NCBI RefSeq assembly: GCF_022581195.2
Contig: NC_061463.1
Location: 5,270,001 to 5,334,000, forward strand
Direction of reading: 5' to 3'
Length of the DNA: 64,000 bases
Source: Helicoverpa zea
Taxonomy: Eukaryota > Arthropoda > Insecta > Lepidoptera > Noctuidae
The translations under genes were made by a program, and so were the position numbers. The notes under the pieces were generated by a model. The model did no database searches and was not told the origin of the DNA. It was given only the letters and a program-made list of their open reading frames with translations. Shown piece by piece: positions 1 through 12,300 of this stretch (positions are counted from its first letter, which is position 1; every line of letters starts with the position of its first letter).

Positions 1-1139
1 ACGGTAGCACCATTTTATGTGAAACGAATTATATTATGTAATGTTGTAGGAATTAAATATGGTGACCATAAAGTACGTGGTTACCTATTGAGATTGTTGG
101 ATTGAAAGAAAATGAAGTCTGTGCAAGCAGACGCGTTTTCACAAAATTGTTATGAGAATGGAGTTTCATTGTCATTAAATGATCATACCGCTTTCTGTTG
201 AACTTTATTGGCCAGTTACTAGAATTAGTCGAGGCACGCCAACAAAACGTTCATGGTTACTACTTACTACCTGGAAGGCCAGCCAAATATACACATGATA
301 ATTCCAAAAGTTTCCGTCTGACATCAGGGCGCAATAAAAATCAACTTCTATGACTTACAATCGAACGTCAGTGGAACGTTACGCCGTGTCATAACCCCGA
401 ACAGCACTCAAGCTGCAATAAACTATAAAAAGTGGATAGTAAAATGTATAAACAATGAGAGCACGGCTAAAACGTTTTAGTGTTAAGAGTGGGCCCATAA
501 ACCGTTGACACGCACCCGTAAAATATTAACGATACCTACAAGAAAAATGACGACTATCAATGTAGGTACCGATTTTCGGTCGCGAGGACGCGCTACAAAT
601 AATGGCGGTACCAAATTTATACGCGGACCCGAATTGCCCCGATTGAATATTTTACCAGGCCACGAATGCGTCCGGCGATATTTTTCTATTTCGACGCCCA
701 TTTTTACTATCAATTGCTTAGTTTCCCCCTAATATTATTCGTGGCTGTGTCGTGTCTGATTCTGCTTTGAATATCACACGGGTTTTTGACAATATTAACG
801 ATCCATTAGGAGCCATAACCTTCGAATTTAAATTACACTGAAATTATGTAAAACGGGTGCCTCTGCGTAGGTTATATTATTTCATACATTCGTTATTGTA
901 TATTTCAAAATGTCTATTTGCATTCTGTTCACTTGAAGATGTGAATGTTTGCGAGGCTGCTGAATGTTTATATCTTAGCGTTTCGGAAACACAATAACCT
1001 TTAAAAGGTGTAAAGGCGTGGGCTCAATTCGAGTCCCAGTCAAGGTTTAAAATAACTCCTCGGAGGCGAATGGTTTATTGCTTATTGAGTAGCTCTGACG
1101 AAACGCGCCTCCGACGATAAAACATGGCCAGAGTGGAAT

Positions 1140-1420
1140 CTCAGTCAATATCACAATATACGCGACGACATTGAAATTATCGCTCGGTGGGAGGCGATGC
1201 CGGCCGGCGAGGTGGACCTAACTAAAACAAAATAAGAATAGTTTGAAACAATGAGCATTGTCGCGATGTCTGTGCGTGTGCGGCGAGCGCGCGGCGCGGG
1301 CGCGTGTCGCCGGCGCGGGTGCGGGCGCGACAGCACCTCGTTAGCGGGCCGCGCGCCATTGGCCGCCGCGCGGTGGGCGGGGCGCGCGACAAACTGCGCG
1401 CACGCAAATAGCGCACCCGC
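1140..1420. promoter_or_regulatory. CpG-rich islet with inverted CCAATGGCG
   Basis: Dense CG dinucleotides stand out sharply from the AT-rich surroundings. The 11-mer GGCCAATGGCG lies on the minus strand at 1354-1364, and its CCAATGGCG core recurs on the plus strand at 2223-2231 and 3833-3841. The motif combines a CCAAT box (NF-Y type) with an ATGGC core (Pho/YY1 type). No reading frame here resembles a protein. An enhancer or unmethylated island is an inference from composition. Confidence 0.3.
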
Positions 1421-2099
1421 ACACAAATTAAAACAATAAAATGAAAGTAATAAAACAAAGTGAACCCCGAAGAGTATCCACTATCGCGAGCCTTAATGGC
1501 CGAGCGGAGGCGGCCGCGGCGGCCCCTCGATTTATTGAGTAAGGTGCTTCGCCCTGCAACCTCGGGCACACGCCTAAATCGGAAAACTAATTAATTGACA
1601 CACTAACACTAGTTAAATGTACGTATAATTTATTGTAGGAAATACAGATTTAATTGTTAAATGACTGAGTAACTCTGAACCAATCCTGAAAATCGAAGAA
1701 GTTTAAAAAATCTTGTGGCAAGGTTAGGTAGGTACCTAGGTAGTAGATAATAATGTACGAAGTAATGTAGGTAATGTATAAGTAACGTATGGATGATTTA
1801 AGATATATTTTACTTTTTCCAACCAATTTTTAGGATGAGTAATTTAAAGTTACAAACCTATTTTCTGACAGGTCTCACTTAGTGACAGATTTTTCATAAG
1901 ATTCATAAACCTTTACGAACCCTACCATTTTCAGGTTGAGGTAGGTAGGTATCAATGTTTAACAACTGAGCAAACACTTTTCCACCGAAACAGAGATCGC
2001 CAACATTTTATTAGAGATTGCATTTGCGTTAAACCATCAAGTCCGCAGGCTTTCAATGAGGAAATTCCTAGTGCGCTCGGGCCCCGGTAACGAATGTCG

Positions 2100-2260
2100 T
2101 CTCATTTACTAATGTGTCACATGCAGCCGGCGTTGTTTCAGGCACGAGGGCGGGGGGTGAGGCAGGTGGCCGGAGAGGGGGGGAGAGGCACGTGGGGTGG
2201 TAGAGCGGGGTGGGAGGGATGACCAATGGCGTCGCACCGAGCCGCACCGACGATGCAACG
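2100..2260 (+). promoter_or_regulatory. G-rich tract with CCAATGGCG
   Basis: A run of G-tracts (about 2147-2219) on the plus strand has enough GGG+ blocks with short spacers to allow a G-quadruplex. It is followed directly by a CCAATGGCG motif at 2223-2231. No coding potential is visible. Confidence 0.3.
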
Positions 2261-3769
2261 TTAATTACGCTATCATGATCAAGTGTGTGTCTGATAGTGC
2301 GCGTGTACCTATGTAACGGGAAAACTAGGTAGAAGGTAAAGCTAGGTAGTTGTACGGTCCTATATCACCTTTTAGTTAAGTTGGCTCTTCGGAATTTAAG
2401 AGTTCCATAGAACATTGAAATCTTTATAGGTACTAATGAAATAAAGTTCTTTTTTTATATCTTATATCACCATAAGAAAAATTAGGAAAGAACTCTGCTG
2501 AAATTAAATTGGGTAGTCAATCTTGTTGGAACAACCACAAATTGCCTAACCCTCTTCAGTAGGTACCTAGATATGCTAAATAAAAAGTTGCATAAGCAGG
2601 TACTTATTTCGGGTAGCTCCTCAAATATTTATTCTGTAAATTCTTAACTTTACTTAACTAAGTTACTTACAAGTCCCGTGAAAATAAAGATACGTAATAC
2701 TTATCGATCATCAACAAAAGGACAACCCTGAAAGGTCTCCACATCGTGTAAGGCTTTCGCTCAAGTGTAAACAAGAGGCTCGGCCGAGTTTCCCCATAGT
2801 ACTTGATACAGTAGAGCATGTGAGGCGCGGACGTGATTATGAAAAGGCTCGTGATTACAGCGGGCGGTAGTTAGAGGCTCATTAGATGTGCCGGGGTGCA
2901 CGAGATGGGCTAGGGGGGCGCTCATCTCACTGGGTGCATCGCTGGCTGCGCGCGCAAACAAATTAAAACGTAAGACGCGCCCTAATCAATAGCCGACTCC
3001 GCCGCGAAGCCGAATTAACTCGCCCGAATGAAAAAAATGAACAAAATTATATTCGCGCGAGACCTCAACCCCCTGCGGCCGCCCGCCGCCCGGAGGAAAT
3101 TGCTTTTCTTTCAGTGGGCGCGCACACACGCGGGGCGCCGCGACGTGAGCGCGAGAGGGTTAGCACCGACACACACAATATTATAATTTACGTTTCCTCG
3201 TATATCGAGGTGTAAGTAGGTACTTTACCTGGGCGTTTCGCGCCTGCTCAGCCCTCGGCTCACGCTAAATCTGAGCTTTATACGTTCACTTGACGCGACG
3301 AGAGCAATATTAGTTTCGAGTCAACTCCTTCCCTACTACAATATTTATTAACGCTCCAACAGCGCCATACGCGACTTTTTCATTTCCTTTTTGTTAAAAC
3401 ATGTTTGACAGATGATAATATAAACTATTTATTCATCACAGGTGTAAGGGGATAACCGACAAATCTATAGAATCCAATCAGATGTCAATAAATTTTCGAT
3501 GAATGCGCATGATTCGACATGGTTTTTATACTACTCTCATTCTCATTTCATAAAAAAACGTTAAGTATAGGTAAGTTCTTTCTATATCAGGTATACCTAG
3601 TTAGGTTAGGTACTATTTGGCTAGAATACGTACCTAAGATTTCCCGAAAAGTGTAGATTACATTAACGCCACCAAACCCTACCTAAATAGCTGCATATAA
3701 GTGATATGGGTATGTTTCAGTAGGTATGCGAGTCCGGTTTCATTAACGGGAATCGTGGCTGTAATCTGT

Positions 3770-3970
3770 GCGCCTTCCCGCCCAATTAACGCGTGGGCGA
3801 TGAGACGTCCGCCCGCCCGCACGTCCCGCTGGCCAATGGCGGCCGCGCGGGGATTAATTAAGTAACTTCCCGTCTAGCAAACCCCCCTCCCCCTCTCGCC
3901 GCCACCTACCCCGTGCACCTCACCCCCCCGGAGTCTGCGGACACGCCCGGAAAACTAACCACCTAATGAG
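3770..3970. promoter_or_regulatory. CpG-rich islet with CCAAT, TAATTAA and CGCCCGGAAAA
   Basis: Contains GGCCAATGGCG at 3831-3841, a GGATTAATTAAG homeodomain-type site just downstream, a C-rich block (about 3880-3930, G-quadruplex-capable on the minus strand) and the 11-mer CGCCCGGAAAA at 3944-3954, which recurs at 6966-6976 and inverted at 19781-19791. The combination resembles a cis-regulatory module, but that is inference. Confidence 0.35.
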
Positions 3971-6099
3971 GGGAGATGACCTCATGTGACTGTGTGCTTT
4001 GTCTATTCAACGTATGTGCAAACTACGTTCATTTGTGTGCAGCAAGTGTTGGCCTTTTGTGTGTATGTTATGTAAGTGGTCATCCGCTGTGTTGTTACAT
4101 TACCTACAGCTCGTCTCCGGGCGGCCGCGGAAACTTTGTCATGTGTCGCACAACTAAGCACGAACAACTGTACACATTGTACGCGCGCCAACGTTGGAGT
4201 AATTGACATGCATTCATCCGCCACTTTCACAATGTCCACCAATATGAATAATAGACCTCTTTATATTTGTCAGCGGCAGTTCTAGAGAAGTCATGCACGT
4301 GGACGTCCATAGTCCATATGTCAAACATCCAGTGTATGATGTCTCTACATCAGGAAATTGCACAATAATGACTGAAAAATTGGCCCTCTATTTTAAAAGT
4401 TAAATATTACGGAGGAATAAATAAGGATGCTAAAGTTAGAAACTTCTCGTTAGGTCGCAGAAAATGGTGTCTTATTTCAGTATGGTGGCTATGTACCGTG
4501 TATATTAGTGGGTATGTGAGGGAGGGCGGAGAGGTCAATTAAGCGGAGGCCTTGCGTCGGAAGCTTCTATGACAGATGGGAGGGCGCCGAGGGACATGTT
4601 TGCGTATCTCGGCCACATAGGCCGGACTGTGATCGAATGCGATAATGTATGAACGTAGAATACAAACATCATAACATGAGGAGGGACATTGATAGTTAGA
4701 TACTTTCCATATAAGCATTTGATCCAAATACTCTAGATCGAAAAGTCTATTACCAGTCTACTGCTACTGCTTAACGGTCAAAAAGGTTTTAATGAAGTAC
4801 TGGTTTTACACTCAAAGAAATACTTTCAAACCACTTAGTGTGTAATTTTCACAATGGCAATACCTGTGAGACAAGTACACACGGCAATATTCTACACTCT
4901 ACAGTGTGAAGGTCTGCCAACTCCTTAAGGAAAATGGATGAAAACAAGGAAACGTAAGCGTCTGAACACATATTTGTTTTCACACGCACTTGTTTTTCTT
5001 TCAGTTTGTGTAGCACATAATGATGAGTATATTATTGAGATGTTGTCATGGTAGATACTTATAGTTGAAAGTAAATCATAGAAAATTCCAAAGTGAAACT
5101 CTGTTTTATATAACAATCCTAACGATGCGATATCTGAAATCAAGGTTCATGATTTCAAAAAGTTCTACTTACCAAAAGGTAAAGAAGACTCTTCAGATAG
5201 CTTCAATAGATCATCGTATTATACCTAATTATAATCTACAAAGCCATCACCACCCACCTAAAGAGATAAGTCCCGTTTTTGGTAACAGTTTTCGTACTAA
5301 CATAGCTGTTGCCTGAATATCAGAACGACACTAAACAAGGAAGAATGCCTCAATGCGCAATATACCAAACAATACTACCTACATACATAAACGCCAAGTC
5401 AGTATGTATGTACAGTTGACGTAAGTACACATTTAAATATGTAGCCCGACTTCATAAATAAGTTAACAGCAATGAAACTTTTATGGCCCATATTCTTTAT
5501 CTTGTTTTGAATTTCATCATCTCGTCTGCAACGCGAGATTTAAGTGTTAAGCCGGCTTTTTGTAACCCTCCCAATGTTTTAGAGTCGGTTTTGCAATCTC
5601 TAGATTGGATCCAAATAACTTATCAGTCGGATTTTCTCCGTATGGTGATCCGAATCGATCTCGATACATATTAAATGTGACGCGCTCCAGCGACAGTTAC
5701 TTTGCAAATACTTATTGCTTTTGAGATTGATACGAATGTCGCATTGTTTTCCAAAGATGCCACTTGGCTATTAGCATGGTTTCTGATTCTGAGATAGTTG
5801 GACATACCACACATGGGAGAAAACCACGTTTGCCACAAACAAAAAGGTTCGAAGTTGATTGTATTCATGTTCATGTGTACCTAGCCTGTGTAGGTAATGA
5901 CAGGTCGGTAGCTAACTGTCACTAGCCCTCATTGCCAGTAACATACCCCTTTAGGAACGCCTTCATAGTTATTATGCTAGGTATTGTTTCAACGTGATCG
6001 TAAGTAAACGAAAGCAGGTAATGCGCGAGGAGTACCTAAATTGAAATTAATAAGCGTGTGACCTCTTCGAATACAATGTGTGGAGGTTCATAATCCAAG

Positions 6100-6240
6100 G
6101 AAGCGAGGGCTGTGGGGGTGCCAAAATAACTAATAGTTTTCGCGGGGGCGTGTTAGCATTTTTCTTCTGGCGGTGACGGCCGGGGGGGGCGAGAGAGCGG
6201 TGTGCGCGGGGCGGGGGGGCTGGAATAACTCTCTTTCAGG
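6100..6240 (+). promoter_or_regulatory. GC-rich, G-tract islet
   Basis: A short GC-rich patch with long G runs (about 6180-6220) inside AT-rich sequence. It has G-quadruplex potential on the plus strand and no recognisable coding sequence. Confidence 0.22.
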
Positions 6241-6899
6241 AATGGCTACGCGGATCATTTATACTTCATCGGCTTTGTTAATAACAGTGTTGTAAGCCCC
6301 CAACAATGAAACGAATGTTTGTTCTTTTCGAGAAAGCGAGACTTTATACCTGCCACTCGCAGAATCTAGGCGAGCAATATTTTCTTCAAGTATCAAAATA
6401 ATAAGAGCATATTAATCTGGGCCCAGCAGTTTGATAAATTGAGACATTTACCTTTGTTTGTAAACATAAATGGCCATAGCTACAATTCGTTATTGCTAAA
6501 GTTCTCAGTGTGGATGGGGTTGTGTGCCTCCGGGTCGTTGGAAGCCACTAAAGCCTGTGCCCAATTCTTCCACCTACACCTGTTTTACGTCCCAATGAAT
6601 CGCTGCATGTAAATAAACCCGCGTTATTGTTTCTTTGAAGGGTGCGTAAGTCGGTTTAGATCTTTATTTACTCAGTAGATAAGTATATTAAGTTGCCGTC
6701 AAGGTGATAAAGGTAAAAATTACACTTCCACGAAAAACTTTGCCAGAAACGCGTGTGGTTAATAAAAATAAAGTCAGTTGATAGTTCAGATATTTGTTTT
6801 GTTCGTGATTTTCTATCGAATGTCGAACTTAGTATCTAATTGTTTATTTTACATAAGTATATGAGGCTGTTACATCAACGGCTATTTAAAACAATGTGG

Positions 6900-7190
6900 A
6901 CAGACAAGGGAGTGCCTGAGCCACTCCTTCACGTCGGGCAGTGATTAATTGCACGCCCCCGAGAACGCCCGGAAAATCACAACCCTTTCGCTTCGTCTTA
7001 ATTACCACGCCTCGCTTCAGCGACGCGCCCCTATTGGCCGGCTAAACGTGCCGCTCTGTCGCCCCGGCTTTTAATTGGTCGTTGGTAATTAACGCTGTGT
7101 AATCACCAACCGCGTCGCGCGAGGGGCGACGTTCCTAATTTGAATTTTTAATTACTCTCGCTCGCAAGCAGTGGAACGCCATCCGATTGG
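6900..7190. promoter_or_regulatory. Islet rich in TAAT cores and CCAAT boxes
   Basis: CGCCCGGAAAA lies at 6966-6976. It is followed by TTAATTACC, ATTGGCC, TTAATTGGTCG, GGTAATTAACG and a second ATTGGTCG within about 200 bases, so homeodomain cores and CCAAT boxes alternate in a CpG-rich background. This is the densest cluster of such sites in the left part of the window. It is a candidate enhancer or conserved non-coding element by composition only. Confidence 0.35.
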
Positions 7191-8104
7191 TCGAAGCGTT
7201 TCTTGTTTACACTCAGAAACAATGCCTATTGTCTTTGCGATGTTATCTCGCTTCACACTTTATTCTACTGGTTTGATTGTGAGTCGTACGTACTACATTG
7301 TATTTAAGTATTTCTTTTTTGTTTTAAGATTAAATAACTTGGTAATGACGTATTTAAACCGGTCCGATGTTATTACGAGCACATGAATTCAGCTCATAGA
7401 ACAGTTGAAGCTCTCACATCTCGCGCATCTAATGTTCTTCGATTATGATTCTGAGAATGTCTAATCGCAAGCAAAGTAGATAATGTTCCATACTGAGTTA
7501 TGAAAACGAGCGTGCGGAGTGCATTCCTCGCATTCCCAGCAGCATTAGATCCCACGTATGTTATGTGAGAGAGGCGAGCGCATGCCGAATTAGCTCATTA
7601 CTGAAACACCGCCTGCGCCGGGAGCACAGATTTATCCGTCTGCTTGTACCAATAAGATCGCCTGTCGGTATTTCAGCGCTCGTATCTCTGAGCATTTTAG
7701 GTTTAAATTTTATACTTCGAGAAAAAATTTATAAGTAAGGAGATAAGGCACCCAACCAACTTTAATAAAGCCAGCCTATCTAAAAAGTTGACTATATGTG
7801 GCTTGTACCTAATATTTTCACGCTTACAGATTTTTCATGTCTTTGATAATTTAAACGACTTAGCGTTCTCTTTATTACCTAAGCCTGTGCATCCCTTTAT
7901 CGAATAAAGATACCTAATATTGGTCTTTAAAGGATGAATCATAGCTGCGGATACGCGGATAGGATCTGCATGGTGTCGTGGTACTTACGTAATTGATGAG
8001 TTACGATCTATTCATTAGAGATTGCGAAGTAAACAACGCCGGTTAGAATGTGTGTGCGCGGCTCCGATTAGAGAGGCGATAGACGGTAGCTAAGGAGGTG
8101 TTTA

Positions 8105-8108
8105 TGCG
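8105..8108. repeat. Left target-site duplication (TGCG)
   Basis: TGCG lies immediately before the left LTR and again immediately after the right LTR (12756-12759). A 4-bp duplication fits Ty3/Gypsy integration. It could be read as 5 bp (ATGCG) if the LTR is taken one base shorter at its right end. Confidence 0.85.
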
Positions 8109-8408
8109 TATGGGAATCATACACAATCGCACGAGGTGTCCGCATAGCGGCGCACGGTGCACTGATGATGCGCACCGGCGCACCGACATATTAATAGTGT
8201 GCGAGCAGACGGCGCTATACGTTGCGCACACGCCAGAGCAAGATGGGTGCAGTTCACTCATTGGTCAGTTGCATTTTCGACGTGGGTGTCAGCCTTGCTA
8301 CTGCTTGTGTATGTCAGAAATGCACTTAAGATAGGATTTTAGTCAATAAAAGAGTTATCCTCAAAATACCGTGGCTTTAATTTCTGCACCTTACTCGCTA
8401 ATCCAACA
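8109..8408 (+). repeat. 5' LTR (300 bp)
   Basis: It matches 12456-12755 base for base as far as I can read, with the same length and no indel. It begins TATGGG and ends CCAACA. A polyadenylation signal AATAAA lies at 8345-8350. I see no clear TATA box in its upstream half. The bases just before TATGGG differ from those before the right LTR: here they are the target duplication, there TGA following the polypurine tract. Confidence 0.95.
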
Positions 8409-8410
8409 AT

Positions 8411-8428
8411 TGGTGACCCCGACGTGAT
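8411..8428 (+). other. Primer-binding site, tRNA-Trp
   Basis: Eighteen bases beginning TGGTGACCCC, two bases after the LTR end, are the reverse complement of the 3' end of animal tRNA-Trp including CCA (tRNA sequence recalled, not looked up). This primer is characteristic of CsRn1-type elements. Confidence 0.88.
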
Positions 8429-8483
8429 CCAAGTCAAAACCGGAATATTGACAAGGAGATCCTAGTGTATTCTGCAAGTTACC

Positions 8484-9338
8484 ATGTCTGAAGAGCAACA
8501 AGCGAAAGTGCAAACCGACATAAATTACGACGTGAGTGCAGTATCCGTGCAATCAAGGTTATTACCGTTTTGGAGAGAAATACCACGTGCCTGGTTTATC
8601 CAATTTGAAGCCGTAATAGACCCACTGAAAACCTCAGACGACCAGAAGTTCCGTTATCTGCTGCAGCAGTTGCAAACAGTTGACTTACAGCACTTAACCG
8701 ACATACTTTACAATCCGCCTGCAACTGGGAAATATGAGAAGGTAAAGCAACGCCTGCTGGAAGCCTACGACAAATCGGATGTCAAGAATTTTCAGAAACT
8801 CATCAGTGGACTGGAATTAGGCGATCAGAAGCCTTCTCAGCTTTTGAGGAAGATGCGGGAGCTCGCAAGCGGTATGATAACCGAGGAAGGTTTAAAAATA
8901 GAATGGCTAAACCACCTACCTGCACAAGTTCGAGTCGTCCTATCAGTGAACAAGGAATCATCTTTGGACACTTTGGCTGCTATGGCAGACAAGATGGTGG
9001 AGTACGCGGAGAGTCCCAGTGTAGCCGCAGTCACAGCACCAGCATCATCGTCATCGTCCACAGTACCCATGACGCAGTTGGAAACTCTGGCGAAGCAGGT
9101 GGAGAAACTTACGCTGGAGATCGCCGAGTTACGTCGAAGCCGGCCACCGCACAGATACCGTCGCCGTGCATACAATCCACGATCTCGGTCCCGTTCACGG
9201 TCGCTGTCTACGCAACGTGGAGCAGCACCGAAACCGGGAGACCCCAACTGGGAGTGCCGATACCACCACCGCTTCGGGGACAAAGCAAAACGCTGTGAAT
9301 CACCATGCTGCAGAAGGAAGAAGCCGTCGGAAAACTAA
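8484..9338 (+). CDS. gag: Gag polyprotein of the retrotransposon
   Basis: Gag is the structural protein that forms the cytoplasmic particle in which reverse transcription takes place. The 284-residue frame starts at the first ATG after the primer-binding site and has no internal stop. The N-terminal two thirds is capsid-like (residues about 30-180, with the PFWREIPRAWFIQFEA segment typical of Gypsy Gags). A Ser/Ala/Thr-rich linker follows, then a predicted helical stretch (about 195-218) and a very basic Arg/Ser-rich tract (about 220-245). The C-terminus carries C258, H261, C271 and C275, the CHCC box of the CsRn1 clade rather than a CCHC knuckle. The frame overlaps the pol frame by 40 bases, so Pol must be made by a -1 shift. 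Confidence 0.95.
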   Translation: MSEEQQAKVQTDINYDVSAVSVQSRLLPFWREIPRAWFIQFEAVIDPLKTSDDQKFRYLLQQLQTVDLQHLTDILYNPPATGKYEKVKQRLLEAYDKSDVKNFQKLISGLELGDQKPSQLLRKMRELASGMITEEGLKIEWLNHLPAQVRVVLSVNKESSLDTLAAMADKMVEYAESPSVAAVTAPASSSSSTVPMTQLETLAKQVEKLTLEIAELRRSRPPHRYRRRAYNPRSRSRSRSLSTQRGAAPKPGDPNWECRYHHRFGDKAKRCESPCCRRKKPSEN

Positions 9339-12300
9339 AGTTGACACCGACCGTGGCGGACGTCGGTGTCCCGTACCCCAGTAATCGCCTTTGTGTGCAC
9401 GATCGTAACACTCACGAGCGTTTCCTCGTGGACACAGGCGCAGATATCTCCGTTTTGGCCGCCAATCACAAAGATAAGAAAACTCCAAGTACCTACAGTT
9501 TGTATGCGGCGAACAATACGCCAATCAAGACTTATGGACAGAAAACCATCAGGCTAAATTTTGGATTACGCAGAGACTTTCTGTGGTCGTTCATCGTTGC
9601 CGACGTCAAGACCTCTATACTGGGAGCTGATTTTCTCCGTCACTTTAAACTGCTGGTTGACCTGGACAAGAAGAAGCTGGTGGATAAAGTAACATTACTC
9701 GCTATAGACGCATTAGAAGTATCTACAAGCACGGAATCAGTTCACATTGTAAGCAGTAATCAACTATACTACGACATTTTGAAGCAATATCCTGATGTGC
9801 TACGCCCAATGTCGTTAAAACAACCACCAAAACATGACGTTGTCCACCACATAGAAACTACCGGCCCACCCCTATACGCTCGCCCGCGCCCGCTGCCACC
9901 AGACAAGTACAAGGCAGCCAAGGAGGAGTTTGACCGCATGTTGGAGATGGGGATATGCAAGCCATCAAAAAGCCCGTGGGCCAGCCCCCTCCATGTGGTA
10001 AAAAAGAAAGACGGAAAACTGCGCGTGTGTGGTGACTACAGACGCCTGAACTCAGTCACTCAGCCAGATCGCTATCCCATACCTCGCATTCAAGATTTTA
10101 CGTACCAATTACATAACAAGAATATATTTTCCAAACTGGATTTGAAAATGGCGTACTACTGGATACCAATTGCAAAAGACGACGCGCAGAAAACGGCGAT
10201 CACAACACCTTTTGGACTGTTTGAATTCAACTGCATGACATTTGGATTACGGAACGGCAGTCAAACCTTTCAAAGGTTCATGCATGAAGTACTGAGAGGC
10301 ATAAGTGGCTGTTTCTGTTTTATCGACGATATTCTTCTCTGTGAAGAAAACGAAACAAAGCACAAGCTGCTTCTTCACCAAGTGCTACAGCGGCTAGACA
10401 AATACGGTCTCACGCTAAACATAGAAAAGTGTGAATTTGGGAAAGAAACAATAGACTTTCTAGGATATGAAGTGTCGGCAACCGGCATCAAACCCACGGC
10501 GGAACGAGTTAAAACCATATCTACTTACCCGAAACCAACAACCGTTCTCCAACTTCGACGTTTTCTTGGGATGATCAACTTTTACCGAGACTGTCTCCCC
10601 CGGCAAGCAGAGCTGCAGAGCGAGCTTAACAAATACCTACATAACAAAAAACGGAATGACAACACGCCGATCGAGTGGACAACGGAAGCAGAGCAAGCCT
10701 TTGAGAAGTGCCGTCGAAGCATCACAGAGGCTACCATACTCTCACATCCAGTTCATGGAAGTGCCCTCGCCATTATGACAGATGCTTCAGATTACAGCCT
10801 TGGGGCTGTGCTGCAACAAAAAGTGAACAAAGTGTGGAAGCCACTAGCATTTTATTCGAAGGCGATGAGCGAAACACAGCGCCGATACAGTGTATACGAT
10901 CGCGAGCTGCTAGCCATGTATACAGCTGTAAAACACTTTCGCCGATTAATAGAGGGCTGCGACGTCGAAATATATACAGATCACAAACCGCTCACTTATG
11001 CCCTTACAAAGAAGGCGAGTTCATCCGACACACCAAGACGTGAAAGACAACTGCATTTTATTAGTCAATTTTGCTCCAGCATAAAATACATAGAAGGGGA
11101 ACAAAATACAGTCGCCGACGCTTTATCAAGACTCGAAGAAATTAATTGTCCAACATCTATCGATTATAATCAGCTAAGCATCGATCAACAACAAGACCAA
11201 GAACTAAAGTTGCTTAAGAAACAAAGTAATCTGATATTCAAGGAAGTATCTGTACCCGGATGTAACCGTCCCATTACGTGTGAGTTCTCAACGTCAATAC
11301 CAAGACCGTATCTACCCGAAAGACATCGGTACGCAGCCTTCAAAGCGGTACATGAATTATGTCACCCGGGAGTACGCAGTACAAGACAACTGATGGCAAG
11401 GAAACTATTTTGGCCATCTATGAACAAAGAAGTGGCACGGTGGACGCGAGCCTGCATAAACTGCCAGCGAGCGAAAATACATCGGCACGTAATTACGCCG
11501 TTAGTACCATTCCCGCCGTCTAAGCGCTTCGAACATATACATATAGATATCGTTGGCCCGCTGCGCTTGTCTAATGAGTATCGCTACTGTGTTACTATAA
11601 TCGACCGGTGCACCAAATGGCCCGAGGCAATACCGGTTCGCGACATCACAGCTGACGTCATCGCGCAGGTGTTATATGAAACATGGATAGTCAGATTCGG
11701 TTGCCCGCTGCGCATAACTACCGATCAAGGACGTCAATTTGAATCTGCACTATTTAACGCACTCATGAAGAAGATGGGAATCAACAGAATTCGCACTACG
11801 GCATATCACCCGCAGTCGAACGGACAAGTTGAGCGATGGCACCGGACAATGAAAGCGGCGCTTATGGCTAGAGGGGCCACAACGACATGGACAGAAGAAC
11901 TTCCTACCGTATTATTAGGATTACGTACTGCCCTGCGACAAGACAACAACCTCAGCCCAGCGCTAATGACGTATGGCACCACACTCCGCATACCGTCTGA
12001 TTTCTTAGAACCACAAAGTGCAAGTATCAACGATGCCGAACTCGTGCGCCGTCTCGCTCGCACGATGTCGTCGCTCGCGCCTGCCCCGCAGCGCGCGCAA
12101 TCAGCTGATAAGCCTTTTGTTTACAAGGACTTATCGACGTGCACACATGTTTTTGTTCGAAACGACGCCACCAGAGCACCGCTAACACCGCCTTACGATG
12201 GTCCCTATGAAGTGCTGAAGCGTGATGGCAAGTACTACAAGATCCAGTTACCATTACGGACTGCAGTTGTGGCACTGGATCGACTGAAACCAGCCTACGT

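Larger units (their letters stand above)
1..8104. other. Non-coding left flank with CpG-rich islets
   Basis: I see no convincing gene here. Open frames are short, low in complexity or antisense to GC-rich sequence. AT-rich sequence alternates with compact CpG-rich islets that carry TAAT homeodomain cores and CCAAT boxes; the clearest are listed separately. G-rich purine tracts occur at about 2147-2219 and 6180-6220. If the minus-strand exons at 26.9-43.6 kb continue leftward, this stretch could be intronic or downstream of that gene, which the window cannot settle. Confidence 0.6.

Noticed and set aside
1496..1514. tRNA-Ser/Leu-like A-box phrase (TGGCCGAGCGG)
   Set aside because: No acceptor stem, anticodon loop or B box follows; the downstream sequence is GC-rich repeat. 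Not a tRNA gene.
8043..8334. Open frames on both strands across the left LTR
   Set aside because: The same frames reappear over the right LTR; they are by-products of LTR sequence and have no protein-like features.
8837..9524. Antisense and alternative frames inside gag and early pol
   Set aside because: They are shadows of the real gag and pol frames.
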